Shown in pieces: positions 54,731-63,660 of a DNA stretch of 64,000 bases. Source of the DNA: Psococerastis gibbosa (lineage: Eukaryota > Arthropoda > Insecta > Psocodea > Psocidae); NCBI GenBank assembly GCA_963971405.1, contig OZ020490.1, positions 15,587,464-15,651,463 on the forward strand, read 5' to 3'. A model generated the notes under the pieces. The model saw only the letters and a list, made by a program, of their open reading frames with translations. It ran no database searches and was not told the DNA's origin. Each line of letters begins with the position of its first letter. Position 1 is the first letter of the stretch. The translations under genes were made by a program, and so were the position numbers.

Positions 54731-54988
54731 CAGGGGTTCCCAACAGATGGACGGGCCAACGTGAGAAATATTAAAATAAAACAGCTGAGTTATTGGAAAT
54801 TTTAAATAAAATACAGTAAGCACTGAACTATAAAATCGGAAAGTCCAAAACGTTGAATTAAATATTAGCACATAAAATTGTAGGCATAAAATACTTGATC
54901 CTGGTCCTAGAATTTAATGATGTTTCTGTCGCATCCATGGTGACCCTCGGAAAATCATAAAATAATCTAAAAAGGTTGAGAACCGCTG
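54731..54988. mobile_element. hAT-like non-autonomous element, relative of 32100
   Basis: It opens CAGGGGTTCCCAAC and closes GGTTGAGAACCGCTG. Internal blocks, reversed, match 32100-32435: TTATTTTATGATTTTCC, GCGACAGAAA, TTTTATAGTTCAGTGC and CAGCTGA. The flanks CTATTCAC and CTATTGTT agree at five of eight bases, so the duplication is degraded. Confidence 0.7.
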
Positions 54989-54996
54989 CTATTGTT

Positions 54997-55382
54997 AAAA
55001 ACCTACTATTTAATCACCTGTATTATCTATATCCCCCCCCCCCTATTCACGAGAGTTTCAGTACGTAATTGGGGTAATTAATAACGAACTGTTTCAACTT
55101 TCGAGAGAGGGGGGGGGGGGGTAAATTCCTTCCGTCCAGATGTAGATAGGTATATATTATGCACACGTGTTTTAGTAATCTTATAGCAACAAGGGGAGCA
55201 CGCTTTCTTTGGAGAACTTTAGCTTTCTGTGGACTCTGACTTTCACCCGGAAGGTAATTGGTTTTTTTTTTCATATTAAACTCACATTATATTCATACCA
55301 ACAGCAATTGAAATTTAATATTATAATAATACTAATACCGCAAGGCAATGGCCAGTGTGCGGTTTGACGTGTTGGTTTCCTA
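54997..55382. other. C and G tracts; otherwise unrecognised
   Basis: C run at 55034-55043 and G run at 55107-55121, facing each other over about 65 bp. Confidence 0.45.
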
Positions 55383-55384
55383 TC

Positions 55385-55490
55385 TAAAGAACCGGTCCGA
55401 GTTTACTCGAACATGCTTTCCAATTTATCAATTAATAGATAGAGGTGAGGTAATTTCTAGATAGGTCAGACTCAGCAGGACTTGGAGGGG
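55385..55490 (-). repeat. Repeat family A, distal end piece
   Basis: AAAGAACCGGTCCGAGTTTA, CTCGAACATGCTTTCCAATT and TAATTTCTAGATAGGTCAGA match family A. It is separated from the other end (55895) by unrelated DNA. Confidence 0.6.
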
Positions 55491-55890
55491 GCACGGTCCA
55501 TCCTTGCCCCCGTAGACTAGTTCCATTCCCACCCTCCTCTTAGGGAAAACGAAATGCAGTGAATACCACTATTAAAGAAATATTTCAAGACTATAATATT
55601 TTACCGAATATTTTCATAGTAACAGTATTTACAACGAAGTAGACTAAATAAGCATTAATAAATTAAAATACGACATCATTTGGTCAGCTTAAAAAATGCA
55701 TTGCATGCTGTCTGTAATAAAAGGAGAAAATAATAATGTAAATAATTCATTGATTTTTTTACGACTAGGTTGACATCATTCAATAGAAATTCAGCGCAAA
55801 ATCATTAATTACTGGAGCAATTTCGGTAGGTAGCCATAAGGTATGTTAAGTGATAGCCAACTACTATTAGCAAAATGCATAAAAAATCCG
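55491..55890. other. No recognisable feature
   Basis: GGAGGGGGCACGGTCCATCC resembles a stretch at 12500-12530, but no element could be outlined. Confidence 0.4.
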
Positions 55891-55894
55891 CAGA

Positions 55895-56264
55895 AACTGG
55901 GAGTTTAAAAGAAATCGCTGGAGCCGTTTTTTAGAAATAATTTTTTTAGACGTTTTTTTTGGAGTTTTTTTAGAATAAAACCCCCCAAAATTGAGTTAGC
56001 CCAAAATATATAAAAACTTTCTCGAGGTATGATTTTTGTGAACCTACGTGCCAAATTTCATCAAAATCGACCGTGTAGTTTTACCGGAAATCGATGAACA
56101 GACAGACAGAGCGACAGACAGAGCGACAGACAGACAGACATTTCGTAAAAACCACTTTTTTTTGGGTTCCTGGTACCTCAAAACGTGTAAATCCGTTGAA
56201 ATCTCGGAATCGGAAATTTGGACCATCACAAAGCTTTCCTTACACTACGTATAGATTGGAAAGC
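55895..56264 (-). repeat. Repeat family A, proximal end
   Basis: TCGCTGGAGCCGTTTTTTAG, ATGATTTTTGTGAACCTACG, the CAGACAGACAGAGCGACAGA core, CGTGTAAATCCGTTGAAATC and CTACGTATAGATTGGAAAGC match family A in minus orientation. Confidence 0.75.
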
Positions 56265-56520
56265 AACAAATAAAAACATATAAAATGCGTCCAGTATCAA
56301 ATGTTAAAATGTTAAAATAAAACAACAACAAAAATATGTAGACAAGGACTTTTAAATCGTATGGGGAATTAAAACTTATAAAATTATAATTATACTAAAC
56401 TTTTTGCTGTTTTAAATTCTAGGGGAGGTTTGTTGTAACACAGTGAATTCTGTTGGTCTCTGTATTAGGGTAGTTTTAGGTCTGATCTGTTTTAGCTGTT
56501 GTGTTTGTATGTATCGAGTG
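56265..56520. other. No recognisable feature
   Basis: Nothing supportable was seen. Confidence 0.45.
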
Positions 56521-56524
56521 ATAT

Positions 56525-56690
56525 GTTTCAGTCCCACACTGGCTAAATTTTCTGGCCATGCTTCGGAGGGCATGTAAAACAGGCGGTCCCGGGCCATCCC
56601 ACTGTAGTTTACTCTAAGGCAGGGTACTAGCCTAACTCCGATAGATTATCTTAGTAAAATTGAACTAAAAGTCATTATTTATTTAACTAA
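56525..56690 (+). repeat. SINE T, lacking the tRNA-like head
   Basis: TCCCACACTGGCTAAATTTT, CTGGCCATGCTTCGGAGGGC, ATGTAAAACAGGCGGTCCCG, GCCTAACTCCGATAGATTAT and the AACTAAAAGTCATTATTTAT tail. Confidence 0.75.
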
Positions 56691-56715
56691 AAAGTAAATA
56701 AACAAAAACTCTATT

Positions 56716-57223
56716 TGACGAATCAGTAGAATCCGGGATGATAGGCCGTGGTCGTTCAGAAAGCGTACTACCAAACGTTTCTTCAACATCTGTGGTTGAC
56801 ATCTTCAGTGGAACTGCGTAGACTTCTAAGATTGTATGTCTCATTTGCATCTTCTCTACGAGTTGAGCAAGTCTCAAATCGCAGACAAGGTGTAACTGTG
56901 CTAGTGGGTTTCCCTCTGTAGATTGCAGTTCTCAGCGCTCATGGTTTTATACTAACACAAGTGGGTTTATTAGACAAAGTTCATTTTTTAACGATTATTT
57001 GGGTTTTACTAATTCGGGTTATAGTTATAAGATTTTCTAAAACTCCAAGCTTTTGTTTTTTGTTTATTAAAATGAAATACCACAAAGTCACGAGTATTCT
57101 AATTTTTTCTTAGAAGTCTACGCAGTCCCACTGAAGATGACGACCGCAGATGTTGAAGAAACGTTTGGTAGTGCGCTTTCAGAACGACCACGACCTCTCA
57201 TCCCGGATTCTACTGATTCGTCA
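56716..57223. mobile_element. Foldback element split by a Penelope 3' end
   Basis: The left arm, 56716-56840 (TGACGAATCAGTAGAATCCG, GTCGTTCAGAAAGCG, CTTCAACATCTGTGG), pairs with the right arm, about 57108-57223 (AGAAGTCTACGCAGTCCCAC, TGTTGAAGAAACGTTTGG, TCCCGGATTCTACTGATTCG). The loop has been replaced by the insertion at 56844-57066. The right side carries the family extension CGGCCGTGAAAGCC. Confidence 0.8.
56844..57066 (+). mobile_element. Penelope 3'-terminal copy nested in a foldback
   Basis: It aligns end to end with 53478-53710: TTTGCATCTTCTC, GAGTTGAGCAAGTCTCAAAT, GTGTAACTGTGCTAGTGGGT, GTTTTATACTAACACAAGTG, TTATTTGGGTTTTACTAATT and the terminal TTGTTTA. It is about 224 bp against 233 bp, with small indels and roughly 90% similar by eye. 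No target duplication is visible. Confidence 0.85.
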
Positions 57224-57490
57224 CGTAACTCGGCCGTGAAAGCCTTTGTAATTATAAAACTTCTATTTAGTATTTATTTACTTATTGATTTCTATTTCTA
57301 TTTTACCCGAGTCTTCCCACTTTACCAAAAATATATAAATCAATCAATCAATCAATCAAAAGGTGTATTAGAAAATACAAATACACTGTACTGCCAGATG
57401 GCCCTTAACAGACTAAAAAATAAATAAATAAATAATTTAAAACAAAATATTAAACCCTTGAAATAAACGACTAACATTAACTTACGTGCT
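57224..57490. other. Unrecognised; ATCA tetramer run at 57337-57358
   Basis: Five or so CAAT units and an AAATAAATAAATAAAT stretch at 57417-57433. Nothing else. Confidence 0.5.
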
Positions 57491-57495
57491 AATAA

Positions 57496-57670
57496 CAGCA
57501 GCCTGATCGAGGCGATTATAATACCGGGGTTAAATAAATACCCTAGGATTATAACTGTAAACAAACAAATTTTAAATAGCACTTTCTATTATAAAATTAT
57601 ATTGTTTACATTTTTATTACCAGGGGATTAAATAAATACCGGTATTATAATCGCCTCGATCAGGCTGCTG
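57496..57670. mobile_element. Family G foldback element, 175 bp
   Basis: CAGCAGCCTGATCGAGGCGA at the left is the exact complement of the right end at 57651-57670, and pairing continues through TTATAATACCG. The core has GTAAACAAACAAATTTTAAA and ATTGTTTACATTTTTATTAC. No clear target duplication. Confidence 0.8.
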
Positions 57671-58355
57671 GTCCACGTAAAAAATTCTTTCTAATCCATA
57701 ATTTGAAACAAAGATTCCACCTCTACCCGTCCAATCAGCCATTCCCGAATAAATTTTGAAAGTTTATTTGTGGTCAGAGATCCAGGCCGTAATTTTAGTT
57801 GATTAAATGTCTTTGGCGCTAGGTATTGGTAGGCCTTTGTAAAAATTGTTGTATATGCTCTAGGTACTGGTGTGGCGTGTCTTCTCTATAACAGTTTTTA
57901 TACACTTTCAAATGCATTGATTTAATGCCGGGAACGGGGAATACCTAGGTAGCCGACGTCTCTTTGAAGTTTAGCAGCGATAATAATACCTCTCTATGCG
58001 GTAGGTTTAAACGCATATCACGATTTTTCTATCGATAGCCAATGTATAATTTATCGGAATAATTACGGTAATTTCATGCAAAAACATTGACGCCTCTGAC
58101 GCCCTCTGAAAGCATCTCCAATCATTTTATCTATGGGACAAGTAATGAATTAAAATGATGACTAAGAAGTACATATAAGTCCGATATTATCAATGTTTAT
58201 TGCAGTATTATATGGCACATAGTACCGTCATTAAATTGAATTGGGTTGAAAGGGCAAACACGCCATTGGACATCATATTCGGAAAAGGAATTGAGAACAC
58301 TCTGTCAACAGTCTGGACGTCGAACTCCTAATCTATGCCTTTTCATTGCAACGTG
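57671..58355. other. No recognisable feature
   Basis: Nothing supportable was seen. Confidence 0.45.
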
Positions 58356-58359
58356 TTAC

Positions 58360-58512
58360 CATAGGACAGTTTAGTTTGCTACTGACGGCTGGGCTCCAGA
58401 AGTTCGACCTGTGGCCATGGCGAGATTCGCTGAAGCAGTGGGTCTCAACTAGTACGACTGGGCGACCTATGGGCCCAAATTGCGGCCTACTACTACTACA
58501 AATACTACTACC
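58360..58512 (+). repeat. C'-like retroposon 3' part with (TAC)n
   Basis: ATAGGACAGTTTAGT, CGACCTATGGGCCCAAATTG, CGGCCTACTACTACTAC resemble the 3' half of C' (ATAGGACAGTCAAGT, TCGCTCTATGGGCCCAAATA, CCTACTACTACT). The middle is diverged. Confidence 0.5.
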
Positions 58513-58529
58513 ATACGACAGATATGGGA

Positions 58530-58917
58530 ATTCTTCTTCTTTAAATGTCTCTTCTACTGAAGACTGGTGATCATCATGGCAATTTGGATCCGAGCGACTG
58601 CTGCTCTGAAAAGGGATGTCGTACTCTTGCCAAATTACTGCCTCAGGTTTTTCAACCATGTTGTTCTTCTTCTATCGGGAGCCCTCCGTCCTACTGTCTT
58701 CCCTTGTATTATTACATGGAAAAGGCGATATTTTTTGTTCCTCATTACATGGCTGAAGTATGTTAGTTTCTGTTTCTTAACCGTCAGCAGCAGCTCGGCT
58801 TCTGTATCCATTCGCCTCGGTACATTTGCATTAGGGCCACGATCTCTCCAGGATATGCGCAGCATTCTTCTGTATACCTACATTTCAAATGCACTGATTC
58901 TGTTCTCCATATAGCTT
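58530..58917 (-). pseudogene. LINE reverse transcriptase C-terminal fragment
   Basis: The minus strand reads ENRISAFEM-stop-VYRRMLRI, SWRDRGPNANVPRRMDTEAE, LLLTVKKQKLTYFSHVMRNK, IIQGKTVGRRAPDRRRTTWL, KNLRQ-stop-FGKSTTSLFR, AAVARIQIAMM, then a stop and GAAGAAGAA tail. It is all one frame with in-frame stops at sites where tryptophans are expected. The order AFEMW.YRRML.ISW ... HV.RN ... GK..GRR.P.RRR..WL is the usual C-terminal signature of a LINE group common in insects and other invertebrates. Confidence 0.85.
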
Positions 58918-59075
58918 TCCGGAAAAAGGAAATTATAGAAAAACTGGTTAGAACGAGACTCGACCCCACGATATACAGTGTGTACAGGGAGAGTCAGACC
59001 ATACCTGCTTGATTCTGCTAATAGGTTGTTCAGGTACAGCTTTGTTAAAACGTTTGGGGTGAATTCAGGTACACT
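58918..59075. other. No clear feature
   Basis: CGAGACTCGACCCCACGATA resembles a box B on the minus strand, but no SINE body follows. Confidence 0.35.
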
Positions 59076-59078
59076 TTA

Positions 59079-59301
59079 GGGCCCATTTTGTAGCAGGCGG
59101 TTCCGGGAGCGGGTCTGGCGTAGAATAAACATAAGACATGCGTGTCATTCCGTGTTTACATTGGGCAAAGTGTTTCCTTCTTATAAACTTATCAAACTTA
59201 TCTTAGAAAGGGACTACATTCCATGTAAATAAACAAACTGCGTTTCCTATGTTTATTTTACGCCCGACCCGCTCCCGCAACCGCTTGATATAAACGGGTC
59301 C
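59079..59301. mobile_element. Foldback MITE, TTA target duplication (PIF/Harbinger-like)
   Basis: TTA at 59076-59078 and 59302-59304. The arms of about 60 bp: GGGCCCATTTTGTAGCAGGC and GGGAGCGGGTCTGGCGTAGA at the left pair with TACGCCCGACCCGCTCCCGC and GATATAAACGGGTCC at the right. Terminal GG and a TTA target fit PIF/Harbinger. No ORF. Confidence 0.85.
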
Positions 59302-59304
59302 TTA

Positions 59305-59618
59305 ATTGGCGCAGTCTCAAAATCAATAAATTGAATTAAATGCCACCAAATAATGTATCGCGTCACGTAACAATCGGTTTTTCAGCAACTCCCTTTTTTA
59401 AGTTAAGGCCTGAAGACTGGTGGGGAATCATCTGCTCTATTTGGGATGCTGTGGTCAGCAACTTGTCCGGCAGCCGATTTTTTCCCTACCGGTGAAGCTA
59501 AGGTAACCAATCGCATTGGGTGGACCAGGCCAGGGGGTAACCTTTTATTTTTATGTCCCGAATCTTGACCATTTCTTTTATAGTCTCTAGTTCTTTACCA
59601 GCTGGCCTATTCTTGACG
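59305..59618. other. No recognisable feature
   Basis: Nothing supportable was seen. Confidence 0.45.
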
Positions 59619-59625
59619 ATTCACC

Positions 59626-59909
59626 CAGTGGTGGACACAGCTTTTTATTTTGGGGAGGGTCAACCCTCAAAATGCCGCCTCAAGTATAAACTGAAAATAA
59701 AAACAATAGCGTATTCGATTTAAGTAACAGATTTATTTTACCGAACAATTCTGGTTTGGTACATACGAAACGAAACCATTTAAAGAAGTATTACAACAAC
59801 ACTTTCCATAGTTCATGTTTTAAAAAAATTAAGTTGTTATTTTTGTTATTTTTTTTTTAATTTTGGGGGGTTATGACCACCGTGACAGCCCCCTCTCGTT
59901 CCGCCACTG
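59626..59909. mobile_element. hAT-like MITE, 284 bp
   Basis: The ends CAGTGGTGGACACAGC and CTCGTTCCGCCACTG are imperfectly inverted. ATTCAACC follows the right end, and ATTCACC (one base shorter) precedes the left, consistent with an 8-bp duplication that lost a base. GGGGAGGGTCAACC and GGGGGGTTATGACC lie subterminally. Non-coding. Confidence 0.65.
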
Positions 59910-60275
59910 ATTCAACCATCAATGTAGTGAGAAATCTCCATCATTACACGTGCACCGCGAGTAATACATAACTAACGGTGGGCAACATAATAAATTTGCA
60001 TGTAGAGTTGGCTAAACTGTCGTGATGTGGTGCCAATCTCATGGGTGTTTTCCATTTAAGTGAAAGTTTTATGTGACAGCTTCGGAGAGAATGGGATACT
60101 GATGTATGTACGGTATCTCACAAGGTTTCGAGACAAAAATCGCACTGTACATATTGTTTAAGGCAGAGATTTCAAAATATTAGGTAAACAAATGAATGCC
60201 TCCCTCAAATAGCGTTCTATCCCTCATTTTCATAAACGTTCAGGAGTGATTATAAAATGTCAAAGTCCGGCTATT
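59910..60275. other. No recognisable feature
   Basis: Nothing supportable was seen. Confidence 0.45.
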
Positions 60276-60284
60276 AGAGTTAGT

Positions 60285-60411
60285 TGTAGGAGTTGTTGTA
60301 ACGGCCCAAAGGTCGTTTGAAAAATGTAAAAAATAAAGTAAATTTTTTTCTTTCTTTCTTTCGTTCGTTCGTTCGTTCATTCTTCCTTTCTTTCTTTCTT
60401 TCTTTCTTTCG
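60285..60411 (+). repeat. Family F end with (TTTC)n/(GTTC)n tail
   Basis: GTTGTAACGGCCCAAAGGTC and AAAAATAAAG precede a long TTTC tract (60346-60410) that switches to GTTC for five units and back. In this orientation the AATAAA-like motif followed by TTTC repeats resembles the other F copies. Confidence 0.65.
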
Positions 60412-60820
60412 ACTATTACGTTCTTACTCACACACCTATTTTGCAGAGAGGATTAAACTGCCAACTGGCGGAATATTCAAATACTAAAAATACTGGCTTG
60501 CAGGGAATTTCCTGTTGGTCCTTGGGTTAGAACGACATTCGAGGGAGCTATTCAATGATGACCTAATTTTTTGACATAACTAATTGATTCTTCCGTACAC
60601 AGCAAGATAGATATGAAAATGGTACGATGAAAAATGCACTAAAAAAATACTTACTACAGTATTCATTTAGAGTATTCACTCGAGACTGAATCACTACTAG
60701 GCCTATTGTATAAAAATATAAAATCAGTAGGCTCTAATGCACTTCATCGTCTTTTTAAGAGGAATAATATTTTTAATAGTAATAGGATAACCTGTCCGGT
60801 GCAGGTTTGAAAGCTAGGTA
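60412..60820. other. No recognisable feature
   Basis: Nothing supportable was seen. Confidence 0.45.
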
Positions 60821-60823
60821 TTT

Positions 60824-61515
60824 TAGGGAGATTCATCTACCTATTGAGACGGCGACCAATGTTCGACTTCCGGATAATTTCTTCTTCACTTTTCATTTCA
60901 TGACCCTCTGAGCCTAAAATAAAAAATAAATAAGGACTTTTTATTGTTTCTATTACTAAGCCAACCTAGCGGAGTTAGGGCTATAAAGCCCTCTCTTACA
61001 CTCAACTAGGAAGGCCCGAGACCACCTGTTTTACATGCCCTCCGTTCAAAATTGTATATACCGTACAGTACATATATACGAGTGTATTGTATGTATGTAT
61101 GTACAGTATGTATGTATATCGATTTTAGGAAACACTCCAACTTCCGTAAATATTATCCGATTTTGTTGAAACTTGGCACAAAAATTGATCACACAAATAT
61201 CTTGATCGAATTCGTTAACCAGCTAGATCCACTGTTTACTTACATTATGGCGGCCGATTGAAATCTCAAATAATTCATATCTCAGTTAATATTTGTCACA
61301 GAGGAATGAATTAAAATCTGACTGAGAGCCCGACAAATCAACCATTTTAAGATGGCGTCCAGTCAAAGTGAAAAAAATTAGATTTGTAAAGTTCATAGTC
61401 GTCATTGTTTGGAACACAAGAGTGTTTCGTGTGTTATGTTGTGATCGGTAAAATAATGAAGTATTTTTTATATTTTTTATTACATACATTAGCGTAGGTA
61501 GCGTTTAACTATAGC
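60824..61515 (+). repeat. Repeat family B, copy 2 with SINE T insertion
   Basis: It aligns with 717-1295 plus 2257-2310 across its length. Differences are the SINE T insertion at 60920-61046, a deletion between GAGAGCCCGAC and AAATCAACC, and an uninterrupted ATTACATACATTAGCGTAGG where copy 1 carries the 1296-2256 element. Confidence 0.8.
60920..61046 (-). repeat. SINE T, 5'-truncated, inside repeat B
   Basis: On the plus strand: AAAAAATAAATAAGGACTTT (tail), ACTAAGCCAACCTAGCGGAG, CTATAAAGCCCTCTCTTACA and ACCTGTTTTACATGCCCTCC. Copy 1 of repeat B reads GCCTAAAACTACCCTCCGTT here, so the insertion lies between CCTAAAA and CCCTCCG. Confidence 0.8.
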
Positions 61516-61539
61516 ATAGAGGAAAATAAACATTCCCGT

Positions 61540-61652
61540 CAATTCTGTAATGCGAGGTCGGTGGAAACCCCGCCTAAGTCTTGAATGTCTGCTATCGCGT
61601 CACTGTTTTTGTAAATAGCCGTAGCCGGTCGGTGGAATGGGCGCCTAAGGAA
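61540..61652. repeat. Remnants of the 10.9/25.0-kb MITE family
   Basis: GTGGAAACCCCGCCTAAG and GTGGAATGGGCGCCTAAGG are both right-end-like termini of that family, with AATGTCTGCTATCGCGTCA between them. The arrangement is scrambled. Confidence 0.5.
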
Positions 61653-62955
61653 CTCCTTCAAAAACGAAATCGAAAACTGAAGTTTGCTTTTAAAAAAGTA
61701 TGACCGCACCTGACTCGTTTCAGATTCAAGAACGATTTGAATATGCTTTCTTTGCATCTCTCTGGTTGAGGATTTTGAACGAAAAATGGTAAGTTACATA
61801 CGTATCAATAAAATATCTTAATGAACTAAAAGGAAACATGTATCCCCTTCATAGAAAAAATAAAGCTGGGAGTCATTAAAAATGTATATCAAATATTTAG
61901 GCTGTATTTCTAGGACTTTTTAATATTTCCAAAAGTTTCCGATAAAAATGCCATGCGCTAAATAGGCTTCTAAAAAGTATATAATATATATGTATACACA
62001 CGCGCCTATAGGATGTTTGACGTCGGGCCAGGTGGCTGCACAGTGCACGTCCATTCTAAGGAAAGCCTGGTGTCGCTTATGCAGCAGTGAGTTACCCAAA
62101 TTCAACGGCAGGGGCGTAACCAGACATCAGAATACCAAATGGTGAAAATATGAGTAAGTTGGAGCTAAGGCTCTGACATGGCGACATTATGATTCACCAT
62201 TTAGATAGGTACATAGATGAGACAAAAATAAATTATTGTCTGTCTCCCAATTTTACGCACGTATGGGCTAAACCTGAAAAAGTGGGACTGCACGGAGGCT
62301 TGCTATGTCGAATGTTAACTTTTACTCGAGCTATACAGGTGCATACTATCACTATCCAATTCGTTTTACTTCCACAAATTAGGGGTTTTCCTATAAATGG
62401 GAGTTTTCCTTTTTATAATGTGCCACTCAACTTTTTAATTAAATTTACTTTCTTCGCTGCAAAAACGCCTTCATCGGTTCCCCAGGGTTACACTTTAAAA
62501 TTTATGGAATAATCGACGGTCTGTGGTCATTTATTGTATCAGCAATGTGACCATTCATAATTTTCCTCAATGGGACACCTGGGGGTAAACACAAAACTAT
62601 CCTTGAAAATATTTAATAAACAAAACATGCCTAATGCTTTGGAGTAGGGTAAGTCTTGAAAGCCATCAATCCGGGATTTACTATTACATTACATCACACA
62701 ATTTAATAATAATAATAATAAACGTCTCATATTTACGGGGCGAGACTTAAGACTAGAAAGTCTTTTTCTGCCTAACCCACGTCCAAAAACAATACAATTT
62801 ACAAACTACATACGCTTAACGTAAACAATCTTATTCTAACAATGCATAAAAAGAACTTATTCTGAAGTGACGTGACGTAAAAAAAAACACATACAGTAAA
62901 TATCTAGACAGAATTCTTATTCTAAACCTATTCTGTTCCTAGTAATTTGACAAGT
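61653..62955. other. No recognisable feature
   Basis: An AAT trinucleotide run at 62704-62722. The frame at 62189-62512 has no known signature. GGGGCGTAACCAGAC at 62111 resembles a hAT end without a partner. Confidence 0.4.
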
Positions 62956-62961
62956 TGGCAT

Positions 62962-63340
62962 CACCAACGGCCATACCAAGTAGAGTCCACGAGAACAAAG
63001 CCTGTTTCAAACTTCGGCAAACTTGGTAGTGTGCACAGCGTGGCCGGGGAACATGGTGGGGGGACAAGATATCGTGTTCAGACTATACCAGTCAGTCTGA
63101 ATACGTCTCGAGTCCTGGTCACCTCCTAATTGATCGTGTCACTTTACTGTGTTCCCCAAGTGGTTCGGAATCCCCTATAATCAGAAGGTTAACTCCCCTT
63201 CTCCCCGAGGTGAAGTAGTCTAGTCTGCTCTTAGGGTGCCTCAAGTAAATCAACAGACTCACTCTCCCCCCCCCCCCCCAGGCTGACAGCGTTGCTTTAA
63301 GTAGAAATTCTGAAAGCAGGCGTTGGAAAACAAGCAAGTT
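62962..63340 (+). mobile_element. Family C retroposon (SINE-like)
   Basis: CCAACGGCCATACCAAGTAG, CAAACTTGGTAGTGTGCACA, CCAGTCAGTCTGAATACG, AAGTGGTTCGGAATCCCC, the CCCCCCCCCCAGGCTGACAG end and GAAAGCAGGCGTTGG plus an A-rich stretch. Confidence 0.75.
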
Positions 63341-63384
63341 AATTTGGCGCAGACAGCCCAGTGGGACTTTTGGCCGCTCTAACA

Positions 63385-63660
63385 TTAGTCCTCCACCTTT
63401 CGCAGTCTCTGCTATACTGGTCGCCAGACTGCATTGTCGAGGCCGACATGGAGGACACGCAGTATCAGGTTTACTCTTGGGACCATGTTTTCACATGGCC
63501 GAAGTTTTGAAGCTTAGTTTCCGTCTCTTAACCGTGAGCAGCGCATCGGCTTCAGCATCCATTCACCTCAGAACCTCGGCATTAGGGACACGATCTTTCT
63601 AAAATATGCGCAGCATTCGTCTGATGCATGTCCACATTTCAAATCCCTAAGTGCATCATG
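63385..63660 (-). pseudogene. LINE reverse transcriptase C-terminal fragment, degraded
   Basis: The minus strand gives, with frameshifts, RVPNAEVL, MDAEADALLTVKRRKLS, and further on an AETAKGGG and VPLGCLRQ-type end. It corresponds to the ML.I..RDR.PNA.V.RRMD.EAE.LLTVK..KL block at 58530-58917. Less well preserved. Confidence 0.65.
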
